Of a stretch of DNA of 13,119 bases, positions 6,060 to 13,119 are shown piece after piece. Origin of the DNA: Ramicandelaber brevisporus (lineage: Eukaryota > Kickxellomycota > Ramicandelaberales > Ramicandelaberaceae); contig MU603050.1 in assembly GCA_025201865.1 (NCBI GenBank), positions 10,661-23,779 on the forward strand, in the 5' to 3' direction. The notes below the pieces were generated by a model. The model made no database searches. It saw only the letters and a list, made by a program, of their open reading frames with translations, and had not been told where the DNA came from. Position numbers and translations under genes: made by a program. Every line of letters begins with the position of its first letter. Position 1 is the first letter of the stretch.

Positions 6060-7634
6060 ATGCTCGAGCTGTTTACACACCTGCGCTTCTCCGTCGGCGG
6101 CCTGGCTCTTACCGGCTACCTCGTGCTCGCTTTCATAGTGTACTGGCTTGCAGGTCGCATTCGTTCAATGCAGGTGCCGCCTTCACTGCAGAACATCGCT
6201 CACATATCACCGTTGCGGTCATTATACACTCTCTCCAAGAACAGAGAGCTCAGCATCAACCTGACTTCCATGGCGGACTATTTGCGCTCTCTAGACAACC
6301 CCGTTGGGTGCGAGTATGGCAGCTATGACATTTTCCTCACTTATATCTTTGGCGAATGGACCGTCAACATTGCCAACGGCGACCTGGCTCACTATGTGTA
6401 TACACATCCAGACATTTTCGAGAAGGGAACTGCTGAAGAAGAAATGCCAGGCACATTGCTGGCACAGTTGGTTGATCACAACATTGTCGTCAGCAAGACT
6501 CACGACTGGCGCAGACATCGACGCGTAGTAAATCCTGCATTCAAGCGTGGTTGGAATCCAGATGTGTTTGGAGAGTGCGCCAAATCTGCTGCGGAGCGCA
6601 TTTCAAACACACCTGGCATGGTGTTGAATGTGCATCCGTGCATAACGGCAATCACAGTGGATAGCTTGACAAAGACTGCGTTTGGACAGTCGCTTGGTGC
6701 ACTGGATGGCAAGAGTGTCAAATTTGTGGAGCTGTTTCAAGAAGTTCTACGGGAGATGTTTAGTATATTGCCCACGGTGATGCCATGGCTAGATCGGCCG
6801 TGGAATCCGTTCAGACGCCATTTGCATGCCAAAGTTGCAGAGATTGATGCGACGTTTGCAGAAATTGTTGCAGTTAAACGAAACGAACTCAAGCGGCGTG
6901 TGCTGGATGAGAAGGAGGAGATTGGTGGAAGCCAAATGGACATTTTGAGTTTGCTGATCAATGCTTGTGAGAGTGAGAGCGCCGGGTGGCCATTATCGGT
7001 GTCGGAACTGGCTGCGGATGTGCGCATGTTCTACCAAGCAGGCTCAGAGACCACTGCTGCCAGTATCACTTGCATGCTGTACTTGCTGGCCAAGAATCCG
7101 GAGATACAGACCAAGGCTCGTCAGCATGTGATTGACATTATGGGAGATGATGCAGCGTGTCCGATTCCAACTGCTGAGCAAGTGCGCCAGCTCACATACC
7201 TGACTCAGGTCATCAAGGAGACTTTGCGTGTATATCCAAGCATTGTGTTTAGTCCTCCGCGTCGCACTACTCGGGAAGTCGAGCTCGCAGGCCACATCAT
7301 TCCCACCAACACTCGAGTCGCGGTTAGCACCTGGCTGGTTCATCGCAACGTTCGCCACTGGCAGTATCCGGAGCGTTTTGATCCAGATCGGTTCAGCGAT
7401 GAAACGAACGATTCCATTAGCTCCAAGAATCGTGGCTGGGTGCCGTTTGGAGCCGGGCCGAGAGCATGCATTGGAATGAGCATGTCAATGATGGAGCAAA
7501 AGGTGGTAATGTCAGTGTTACTTCGGAAATTCACATGGACATTGCCGCCTGACGCACCATCTGCACTCAAGTTTGATCCAAGTCTGATGCTTAGTCCAAA
7601 CAACTGTCGTTTACAATTTGCTCATCGCCATTAA
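6060..7634 (+). CDS. Microsomal cytochrome P450 monooxygenase
   Basis: A full-length 524-residue class II P450. It has an N-terminal membrane anchor at about residues 9-31, the I-helix Ala327-Gly-Ser-Glu-Thr-Thr332 for oxygen activation, the K-helix Glu387-x-x-Arg390, the Pro-Glu-Arg-Phe segment, and the haem loop Phe463-Gly-Ala-Gly-Pro-Arg-Ala-Cys470-Ile-Gly with Cys470 as the axial ligand. All catalytic landmarks are intact. The AG-x-E-T-T and Glu-Thr-Leu-Arg motifs suggest a CYP3/CYP4-like clan, but I cannot assign a CYP family or substrate. It is expected in the endoplasmic reticulum, using a separate NADPH-P450 reductase. The ATG at 6060 has A at -3 and begins right before the anchor. 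No biosynthetic partners are visible nearby, so it may serve lipid or xenobiotic oxidation; this is speculation. No intron is present. Confidence 0.9.
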   Translation: MLELFTHLRFSVGGLALTGYLVLAFIVYWLAGRIRSMQVPPSLQNIAHISPLRSLYTLSKNRELSINLTSMADYLRSLDNPVGCEYGSYDIFLTYIFGEWTVNIANGDLAHYVYTHPDIFEKGTAEEEMPGTLLAQLVDHNIVVSKTHDWRRHRRVVNPAFKRGWNPDVFGECAKSAAERISNTPGMVLNVHPCITAITVDSLTKTAFGQSLGALDGKSVKFVELFQEVLREMFSILPTVMPWLDRPWNPFRRHLHAKVAEIDATFAEIVAVKRNELKRRVLDEKEEIGGSQMDILSLLINACESESAGWPLSVSELAADVRMFYQAGSETTAASITCMLYLLAKNPEIQTKARQHVIDIMGDDAACPIPTAEQVRQLTYLTQVIKETLRVYPSIVFSPPRRTTREVELAGHIIPTNTRVAVSTWLVHRNVRHWQYPERFDPDRFSDETNDSISSKNRGWVPFGAGPRACIGMSMSMMEQKVVMSVLLRKFTWTLPPDAPSALKFDPSLMLSPNNCRLQFAHRH

Positions 7635-7927
7635 CCTTTTTGTTTATTACTCAATTGTCTGTTTATTCACCTTGTAGTTCTATTTTTATTAAGTTGTTAA
7701 TTTTAGTTTTTAGTGAATATTATAAAGGATCATATGGGAGAGATTATCTAACTCAATGAAAGAGTTATCGCTGTCAGACATTCATGGTACTACTTTTCAA
7801 AGGTAGAGACTGTTCCAACACATCTCCACACTTCACGCTCGATTTGTGAAAGTCCCCTCCCTTGTAAGCTAGCTGATTTCGATTGCGCATTCTACTGAAT
7901 AATAAAGAGTATTTAATTAGTGAGGTT
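7635..7927. other. Convergent 3' spacer between P450 and V-ATPase genes
   Basis: These 293 AT-rich bases must hold both transcripts' 3' ends. On the plus strand an AATAAA occurs at 7901-7906, far from the P450 stop. On the minus strand AATAAA-type complements (TTTATT) lie near 7641 and 7665. Two short inverted repeats are present (7749-7767 and about 7789-7805). No gene is supported. Confidence 0.4.
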
Positions 7928-8665
7928 TTATCTAGAAAAGCCATCTGCCTTGCCAGTCATCAGCAGACCAACAATGAGCCCGAACAGACCCACAATACTT
8001 CCCAGAATCTCAATGACCAGGATCTTGACAAACAATTGAGGATTCTGAGCGTCTGCCAAGGCTGCCGAGCTGCCCACTAAGCCTACACACAGTCCGCAGG
8101 CCAGGTTGCAAATTCCAACTACGAGACCGCCCCAGAAGAGCGCAAATCCAGTATAATGCTCTGCACGAGTGAATCCGCCGATGCTCAGCTGCTCTTGGGC
8201 CGATACATTGCTCGCCGCTAACTCACCGATACGAGTATTTGGCAACGAACTGAGTCGACCGGAAAACACAATTGCCATAATGAGACCGTAGATACCAACA
8301 ACTTCGCAAAAGATGATGCTGATGAGATTCTTCATTTGAATCCGAGGTGCTTTGACACCTCCGCCCACAATTGACGCGCCGGTGATGAAGATGCCCCAGG
8401 CTGCGCCAGATACACTCAAGCCGACACAGCAGCCGATGCCGACAAATCCCCACATGTATGGAGAGGTAACTAGCAGGAATCGGCCAATATCGAAACGTTC
8501 ACCTTGGCCCGTCAACAGGAGATACAAGCCAACAACGATGAACGTGAAGACGACTGAGCCGGAGAAGAGATAGGACAGGGAGATTGGCAGTGCCGCCTCG
8601 TCAGCCGATGAGGAGCTGGACTTGGAGGCACCACTCGGGCCGATTGGTGCTGCGATCGCGTCCAT
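7928..8665 (-). CDS. VMA16: V-type H+-ATPase V0 subunit c'' (Vma16 / ATP6V0B)
   Basis: A 245-residue proteolipid of the membrane rotor of the vacuolar proton pump. Five hydrophobic segments are visible, at about residues 27-54, 70-100, 113-135, 165-195 and 211-239. This five-helix form separates c'' from the four-helix c and c' subunits. The segment Ile-Ile-Phe-Cys-Glu121-Val-Val-Gly-Ile-Tyr-Gly carries the Glu that matches the essential proton-carrying residue of c''. A second membrane Glu219 lies in Val-Ile-Glu-Ile-Leu-Gly of the last helix, as in yeast Vma16. The Met start is clear, with A at -3 and G at +4. The protein is about 30 residues longer than the yeast one, and a Ser/Ala/Pro-rich N-terminal stretch of about 25 residues accounts for much of this. 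It is divergent from SET1 and shares its upstream region. Confidence 0.93.
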   Translation of the reverse strand: MDAIAAPIGPSGASKSSSSSADEAALPISLSYLFSGSVVFTFIVVGLYLLLTGQGERFDIGRFLLVTSPYMWGFVGIGCCVGLSVSGAAWGIFITGASIVGGGVKAPRIQMKNLISIIFCEVVGIYGLIMAIVFSGRLSSLPNTRIGELAASNVSAQEQLSIGGFTRAEHYTGFALFWGGLVVGICNLACGLCVGLVGSSAALADAQNPQLFVKILVIEILGSIVGLFGLIVGLLMTGKADGFSR

Positions 8666-8712
8666 ATTACAAGGTGGAGGTGGGTGAGAGTGCGAGGTGT
8701 TAGTGTGTAGAC

Positions 8713-8721
8713 TTTTTTATA
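8713..8721 (-). promoter_or_regulatory. TATA box of VMA16
   Basis: On the minus strand the sequence reads TATAAAAAA, about 50 bases upstream of the VMA16 ATG. At usual spacing this gives a leader of about 20-30 bases. Confidence 0.5.
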
Positions 8722-8733
8722 TTTCTTCTTGGA

Positions 8734-8811
8734 ATGTCGTCGACGTGTTCAGCGGCTGGCTGGCTGACTGTTGTTTCTGTTTTTGTTGTTGCTGTTTTTT
8801 GTTGCTGTTGA
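8734..8811 (+). other. Possible upstream ORF in the SET1 leader
   Basis: ATG to TGA encodes 25 residues rich in Val and Cys. It is the only plus-strand ATG between 8734 and the SET1 start. It would matter only if transcription begins upstream of it; the TATA-like sequence at 9003 suggests a later start, so the uORF may never be transcribed with SET1. Confidence 0.25.
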
Positions 8812-8939
8812 TTCGGTTGATTCACAGCTCCGTCAAACTCACCCGATTGAACCACACAAACCACTCCAATCTTTCCCGCAGAAGAGCGCAAACAAAGCAG
8901 CCTGTTGCTGGCCTTCTTGTTCTTCCTCTTCCTCTTCTC

Positions 8940-8988
8940 GTGAGCACTGCGGTTCCTGTCCGGCTGCTCACCTGACTGACTGCTCACC
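8940..8988. repeat. TGCTCAC motif cluster, one inverted and two direct copies
   Basis: GTGAGCA lies at 8940-8946. Its reverse complement TGCTCAC occurs at 8965-8971 and 8981-8987, the latter two inside a 9-base direct repeat CTGCTCACC with a 16-base period. This may be a cluster of binding sites or, if transcribed, two mutually exclusive 7-bp hairpins. Confidence 0.6.
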
Positions 8989-9002
8989 AGCTCCATCTAG
9001 CA

Positions 9003-9010
9003 TATATTTA
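9003..9010 (+). promoter_or_regulatory. TATA-like box of SET1
   Basis: TATATTTA lies about 155 bases upstream of the SET1 ATG, giving a predicted ATG-free leader of about 120 bases that includes the CAA/CAG/AAC-rich stretch. Confidence 0.35.
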
Positions 9011-9157
9011 CAGCTACAGCCGATTGCATCCCAGTATCATTGCTTGAAACGATCGACTTCATTTCTGGCAAACAACAGCAATAACAACGACAACAGCAGC
9101 AACAGCAGCCTTTGAGTGAAGACGAGAGATCGAACACCTTGAAGCGGACATACAAAC

Positions 9158-12100
9158 ATGCTGCCTCATCAGCAGTATCCTTACTATCAGCAACAACAAC
9201 AGCAGCAGCAGCAACGACAGTCTCCAGTGCAACCTAGAGGCAGTGGTGGCAGTGGTGGTGGTGGACCATATACAGGTTTGTCTGCAGGGTTTGGCCACTT
9301 TTATGGTGCAGCTAATGCAGCTGCCCCCGGAGTGAGCAGCAATGGCAGTGCTGCTATGGGAACAGCTCCGAGTGGATTCACGGGTGGGGCAATGTCATCA
9401 GCAGCTTCTATGCCATATGGAGTGTATCAACAGACTGGCATTGTTCCTGGATACGGAGTTGCTCAGCAGTGGCCAGCAGCTTCTTCCATTGGGACTAATC
9501 CTCCATGGCAACAACAGCGACAGCAACAGCAGCAACAGCAACAGCAGCAACAACAGCAACAACATATGACAAGCCATAGCCAGAGCCAAAGTGAGCGTGG
9601 CGGATGGAGAGATGATGATAGATTAGCAAGAGATGGTCGATTTAGATTGCGTTCACCAGATACTGAGCGTTATCCATATCAATCAAGATCACCTCGGAGT
9701 CACTCCAGAGAGCGATACGATAGATCATCCTCATATAGACCAGACGATGCTTCCTACAGAGGCTATGGCCGGGACAGTGATCGTGGTCGAGATAGCTATG
9801 GAAGAGATGGAAGAGATGTGAGAGACGGAAGAGATGGAAGAGATGATCGTAGATGGGATGAAAGATCAAGATATCGCAGAGATGATGATAGTCACAGTGA
9901 CCATTACAGCGATGACAACAGACGCAATGTACCACAATCACCGCCTTCGGAATATCCATCATGGAGAGGTGGAACGCATCAAAGCAACCAGACAATATCA
10001 TCAAATGGCAGTAGTTATGGAGGAGCAGCTGGTATGCCACTAGTTCCTACAGTTAGAGATGACTATGGAGCATCTTCAATGCGTATTGTGGCCGATGGTG
10101 TTACTTGGCATCCAAGCGATGAATCTTTATTTACTTTGACTAAGAAACCTCAGCGTCCAGAAGCACCAAACAGCAGTGGCACTCGTTCAAGTGGAGATCC
10201 TCGCCACTATCGACAGCATCACAATAGACATAAAATGTCAACCACTGAGTCAGTTTATTTGTTAGGAACCCACTTTCGACACGATAATAACTCGGTGCAT
10301 CCTCCAACATCAATTACATTTGTTATTCACGGATTATCAGAACTAACAACCAGTGAAACCATCCGTGAGATATTGAAGCAGTATGGAAATGTAACCGAAT
10401 TTAACGTGGGGCGTGATCCAAATACTGGCCTCAGTCTTGGAGTATGCAAATTCCAATATGGAACAATGGGTCCTGGCTCTTTACATCCTTTGGTTTGTGC
10501 AGAAAAGCTGGCAGATGAGTATAACAATGACAGATTATATTTTGATGGAATTAAGCCATTCATTGAACTGGAAACTGGTAAAATCTACGATCGAGTTGTA
10601 GAGTTAAAGCTGAAGGAAATTCAAGAGGATTTACGGAAAAGAGAATACGAACGAGAGTTGGAAATTGCAAATAGAAAATCATTGAATAGACTTCATGACG
10701 CCAGATCAAACATTGAACATGAACTATTGTCCAATCAGTCTCGCACATCTAATATTAGTACTACAAATACAACTACTACAACTACAAATACAGCTGCAAC
10801 TATAACTGTCTCATTTATGGATTTACCACCAGAGAGATACAGCAGAGAATCAGTCGTGAGCATGTTTAGACAGTACGGATCAACCAATGTATGTCAAATG
10901 AGTTCTTACTGGTCAATTGACTTTCGGGATATCAACAGTGCTAGAAATTGCCTACGGTTGGCTGACAATCCATCGTCTACTCTATACAGAATTAGACTCA
11001 GTCTGCAAGAATCTAGAAGTCAACCCAGACACTATCAGAATCAACATCTTCAATATCACCAACAGCAACAGCGCCATCAATCACCGCCTAGACACTCAGC
11101 ATCTGCACATGATACTCGACTTGATCAGCCAGCAGAAACAGTTGAGCAGACTAAGGATATTGCCAGAGAAGAGTTGCGTAGAATATTAACAGACAAACTA
11201 ATGGATAATATCAAAGGACCAGTTGTAGCGCAGCATGCTTTAAGCTTTGTTGAAGAAAAACAGCAAAAGCAACGCAGCAAGATGACTGCAACTTCTGCTG
11301 CCGATGTATTAACTTCTCTGCGTGGTGGCATCTCCAGAGGATTAAACTACATTCCGAAGATTAGCAACAGTAACAGTCTAACAGACGGCAGCATGGATAC
11401 TGGTGGTTCATTACGGTCACTGCCCAGTTTCAAATTAACAAAGCCAATTGGCACTGATGGAGGTAATCGAATTCCAAAATCCAGTAATGATCGACAATGG
11501 AGTCAGCAAAGCAGATCACAACAGCCTCCAATAAATCCACTCCAGCTGATTGGTGCGTCGTTGAAGGACGTTGAAGAAGCTAGAAGACAAGAGGCTGAAA
11601 CTATATCTCGGTTAATGCGAAATGCCAATGCTGGTGTTGGCAGCAACCGTCGCAAACTGTTGAGAGCTGGTGGTGCTGGTAAACAATCAACAACAGCAGC
11701 AGCAGCTCAGCCTCGCAAGCCATCAGCACCTCGCAGACGTCCACCGTCTCCATCTTCGTCTGAAACTGAATCCGATGACAAGTCAAGTTACACTAGCGAT
11801 GATGATGACTTTATATTTGATGACGACGATAGTGAAGATGGTGCATACAAACCAGGACTAACAACAGCAACAGCAGCTACAACAGCTGCAAAGAAGAAGA
11901 AGCTCGTTCGGCCAAAGCGAGTTATTGAGAAGTATACAGGCGATGACGATGACGATGACGATGACTTCCTAAAGAATGCTCCAATTACATCTGGCGCAGC
12001 AGACGCAATCAAGTCGCCAACCAAACGCACAGCTCGGCCAATAAATGAACGTGTTCCAGCAAAGAAACGCATCAAGCGAGAGACTTCCTCTTCTTCTTCG

Positions 12101-12964
12101 ATTGCTGCTGCTGTATCAGTCAAGCCATTGATGGATGTTCAGCCACAGGTGCCCAGTATTGGAACTGCGCCAGCAATGCCCGAGAGCCAGCCCAAGTTGC
12201 AAATCACAGGTATAACAGAATCTGGCTCTGCTCGCACCGAGTCGTGTCCTGGCTACAAATCAATGCGTAAGATCACAGTGCCTAACATTACACTCAGCGA
12301 TCGAATGTCTCGCTCGATGATCAATGTCGATGATGGATTACGCCACTCATCTGCCACTTCAGCTGCAATTGATTCATCGCGTGCATCACGTGTCAGAATG
12401 CGCCATCTTGGCACAGCTGCATCTGCCTATGACTCTTCTTCTTACGCAGCACTAAATGGCACCAGTGAACAGCAGCAACAGCAGCAACACCAGAAATTGG
12501 CCATCAGAAAGCAACGCGGCAAGCGTCTTCGTTTCGGATTCTCGTCTATCCACGACATTGGTCTGTACGCTGCTGAGCCAATTGCGGCTGGTGAGCTTGT
12601 TGTAGAATATGTTGGTGAGATTGTACGCTGTTCTTTGCTAGACAAACTTGAGCATCAGTATCAAATGGCTGGAATTGGTGATTTCTACCTGTGGAGAGTC
12701 AACGAAGTGTATTCAATTGACGCTACTCTCAAAGGCAATTTGGCTCGATTTATTAACCACAGTTGTATGCCAAATTGTTCCGCTAGAGATGTTGAAGTGC
12801 CGAGCGCCAGCTGCGATGCTTTGAGCTTCAATGTATGTATTTACGCAGAGCGTCCAATTGAAGTTGGTGAAGAAATCACATATGACTATCACTTGCGATC
12901 TGATCCAGGCCACGAAAGTGTGAGATGTCGATGTGGCACTATTAAATGTAAAACTTACCTCTAA
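9158..12964 (+). CDS. SET1: SET1 histone H3 lysine-4 methyltransferase (COMPASS catalytic subunit)
   Basis: A 1268-residue nuclear enzyme in one exon. In order: polyQ tracts at residues 11-19 and 118-135; an Arg/Asp/Ser-rich disordered region at about 146-253; RRM1 at about 385-470 with Gly-Arg-Asp-Pro-Asn-Thr-Gly-x-Ser-Leu-Gly-Val; a Thr/Asn linker; RRM2 at about 549-620; basic and acidic disordered stretches (acidic at 869-897 and Asp929-936); an N-SET region with the WDR5/Swd3-binding Win motif Gly1023-Ser-Ala-Arg1026-Thr-Glu; the SET domain from about 1125; Asn1200-His-Ser-Cys1203; Glu-Ile-Thr-Tyr-Asp-Tyr; and post-SET Cys1257-x-Cys1259-Gly-x3-Cys1264. Two RRMs followed by N-SET, SET and post-SET define Set1 rather than Trithorax/MLL. 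It would trimethylate H3K4 within COMPASS. The start is firm, with an in-frame TGA at 9140-9142 and no other ATG for over 340 bases upstream. N-SET is short and divergent, and the SET-C part carries a small insertion before Ile-Tyr-Ala-Glu-Arg-Pro-Ile. Catalytic and zinc residues look intact. Confidence 0.93.
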   Translation: MLPHQQYPYYQQQQQQQQQRQSPVQPRGSGGSGGGGPYTGLSAGFGHFYGAANAAAPGVSSNGSAAMGTAPSGFTGGAMSSAASMPYGVYQQTGIVPGYGVAQQWPAASSIGTNPPWQQQRQQQQQQQQQQQQQQHMTSHSQSQSERGGWRDDDRLARDGRFRLRSPDTERYPYQSRSPRSHSRERYDRSSSYRPDDASYRGYGRDSDRGRDSYGRDGRDVRDGRDGRDDRRWDERSRYRRDDDSHSDHYSDDNRRNVPQSPPSEYPSWRGGTHQSNQTISSNGSSYGGAAGMPLVPTVRDDYGASSMRIVADGVTWHPSDESLFTLTKKPQRPEAPNSSGTRSSGDPRHYRQHHNRHKMSTTESVYLLGTHFRHDNNSVHPPTSITFVIHGLSELTTSETIREILKQYGNVTEFNVGRDPNTGLSLGVCKFQYGTMGPGSLHPLVCAEKLADEYNNDRLYFDGIKPFIELETGKIYDRVVELKLKEIQEDLRKREYERELEIANRKSLNRLHDARSNIEHELLSNQSRTSNISTTNTTTTTTNTAATITVSFMDLPPERYSRESVVSMFRQYGSTNVCQMSSYWSIDFRDINSARNCLRLADNPSSTLYRIRLSLQESRSQPRHYQNQHLQYHQQQQRHQSPPRHSASAHDTRLDQPAETVEQTKDIAREELRRILTDKLMDNIKGPVVAQHALSFVEEKQQKQRSKMTATSAADVLTSLRGGISRGLNYIPKISNSNSLTDGSMDTGGSLRSLPSFKLTKPIGTDGGNRIPKSSNDRQWSQQSRSQQPPINPLQLIGASLKDVEEARRQEAETISRLMRNANAGVGSNRRKLLRAGGAGKQSTTAAAAQPRKPSAPRRRPPSPSSSETESDDKSSYTSDDDDFIFDDDDSEDGAYKPGLTTATAATTAAKKKKLVRPKRVIEKYTGDDDDDDDDFLKNAPITSGAADAIKSPTKRTARPINERVPAKKRIKRETSSSSSIAAAVSVKPLMDVQPQVPSIGTAPAMPESQPKLQITGITESGSARTESCPGYKSMRKITVPNITLSDRMSRSMINVDDGLRHSSATSAAIDSSRASRVRMRHLGTAASAYDSSSYAALNGTSEQQQQQQHQKLAIRKQRGKRLRFGFSSIHDIGLYAAEPIAAGELVVEYVGEIVRCSLLDKLEHQYQMAGIGDFYLWRVNEVYSIDATLKGNLARFINHSCMPNCSARDVEVPSASCDALSFNVCIYAERPIEVGEEITYDYHLRSDPGHESVRCRCGTIKCKTYL
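9509..9562. repeat. CAA/CAG repeat coding polyglutamine in SET1
   Basis: Seventeen Gln codons broken by one CGA (Arg121) encode residues 118-135. CAA and CAG are mixed rather than a pure CAG run, which points to selection on the protein tract and makes slippage less likely. A shorter tract lies at residues 11-19. Confidence 0.9.
9800..9844. repeat. 9-bp minisatellite coding Gly-Arg-Asp in SET1
   Basis: Five consecutive 9-base units lie in frame: GGAAGAGAT twice, GTGAGAGAC once, then GGAAGAGAT twice. They encode four Gly-Arg-Asp and one Val-Arg-Asp (residues 215-229). Degenerate Gly-Arg-Asp and Asp-Arg units continue on both sides. Confidence 0.9.
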
Positions 12965-13025
12965 TATCCTTTTTTAATGTTTTAGTTGTTATTTTTCATT
13001 GTTAGTAATCCTAGTAGTGTTAAAC

Positions 13026-13031
13026 AATAAA
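13026..13031 (+). terminator. Poly(A) signal candidate for SET1
   Basis: AATAAA lies 62 bases after the SET1 TAA in a T-rich 3' flank. The remaining bases to 13119 show no recognisable gene. Confidence 0.55.
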
Positions 13032-13119
13032 CATGTTACTCTGAGAGTAATTATGAGGATTATCGAAAGAAAAGAGCTCGTGTGTTCAAAGTGAGCAGTA
13101 GAAGACGGCTGTATCGATT

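Larger units (their letters stand above)
8666..9157. promoter_or_regulatory. Divergent promoter region of VMA16 and SET1
   Basis: These 492 bases separate two outward-reading genes. They hold a minus-strand TATA box near VMA16, a plus-strand TATA-like box near SET1, a uORF, three copies of TGCTCAC and a CT-rich tract at about 8921-8938. Near SET1 they also hold a CAA/CAG/AAC-rich stretch at about 9073-9110 that is probably 5' leader. GTT/TTG-rich sequence at about 8770-8812 mirrors this composition on the other strand. No further gene is supported. Confidence 0.5.

Noticed and set aside
6060-8665. P450 and neighbours as a secondary-metabolite cluster
   Set aside because: The flanking genes are housekeeping (TAP42, VMA16, SET1) and no synthase, transferase or transporter of such a pathway is present.
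9642-10040. Minus-strand frame rich in His, Leu and Phe opposite SET1
   Set aside because: It is the complement of the Arg-Asp repeat region; the composition follows from the repeat, not from a protein.

Overview
The window looks like compact nuclear DNA of a fungus. It holds six confidently recognised eukaryotic genes, each readable as one uninterrupted open frame: a PTAR1-type prenyltransferase alpha subunit, a GH5 sterylglucosidase/glucocerebrosidase, Tap42, a microsomal P450, V-ATPase subunit c'' and Set1. The GH5 type, the CT-rich promoters, the short intergenic gaps and the AATAAA-like 3' signals all suit a fungus. The near absence of introns and glutamine-rich regulatory proteins would fit an intron-poor, perhaps early-diverging lineage. 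I cannot name the genus, and the lineage is inference.

Layout: (1) 1-96, probable 3' tail of an unidentified gene. (2) 249-1283 (+), PTAR1-like protein. (3) 1678-3801 (+), GH5 glucosylceramide/sterylglucoside hydrolase whose last four residues, Cys-Ser-Ile-Leu, form a CaaX-like box. (4) 3802-4317, a spacer with an AATAAA signal, an 11-bp repeat, a strong CT tract and an unresolved small-gene candidate. (5) 4318-5499 (-), TAP42/IGBP1. (6) 5500-6059, divergent promoter region. (7) 6060-7634 (+), cytochrome P450. (8) 7635-7927, convergent 3' spacer. (9) 7928-8665 (-), V-ATPase c''. (10) 8666-9157, divergent promoter with TATA-like boxes, a TGCTCAC motif cluster and one uORF. (11) 9158-12964 (+), SET1 with polyQ, an Arg-Asp-rich region, two RRMs, a Win motif, SET and post-SET. 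(12) 12965-13119, 3' flank with AATAAA.

The genes do not form an operon or an obvious cluster. They are mostly housekeeping genes: prenylation, glycolipid turnover, TOR/PP2A signalling, organelle acidification and H3K4 methylation. The points most worth a second look are the CaaX-like end of the glycolipid hydrolase (lying next to a prenyltransferase-family gene), the small locus at about 3890-4250, and the GRD-encoding minisatellite with the Arg-Asp region in Set1. I saw no mobile element, CRISPR array, rRNA or convincing tRNA.
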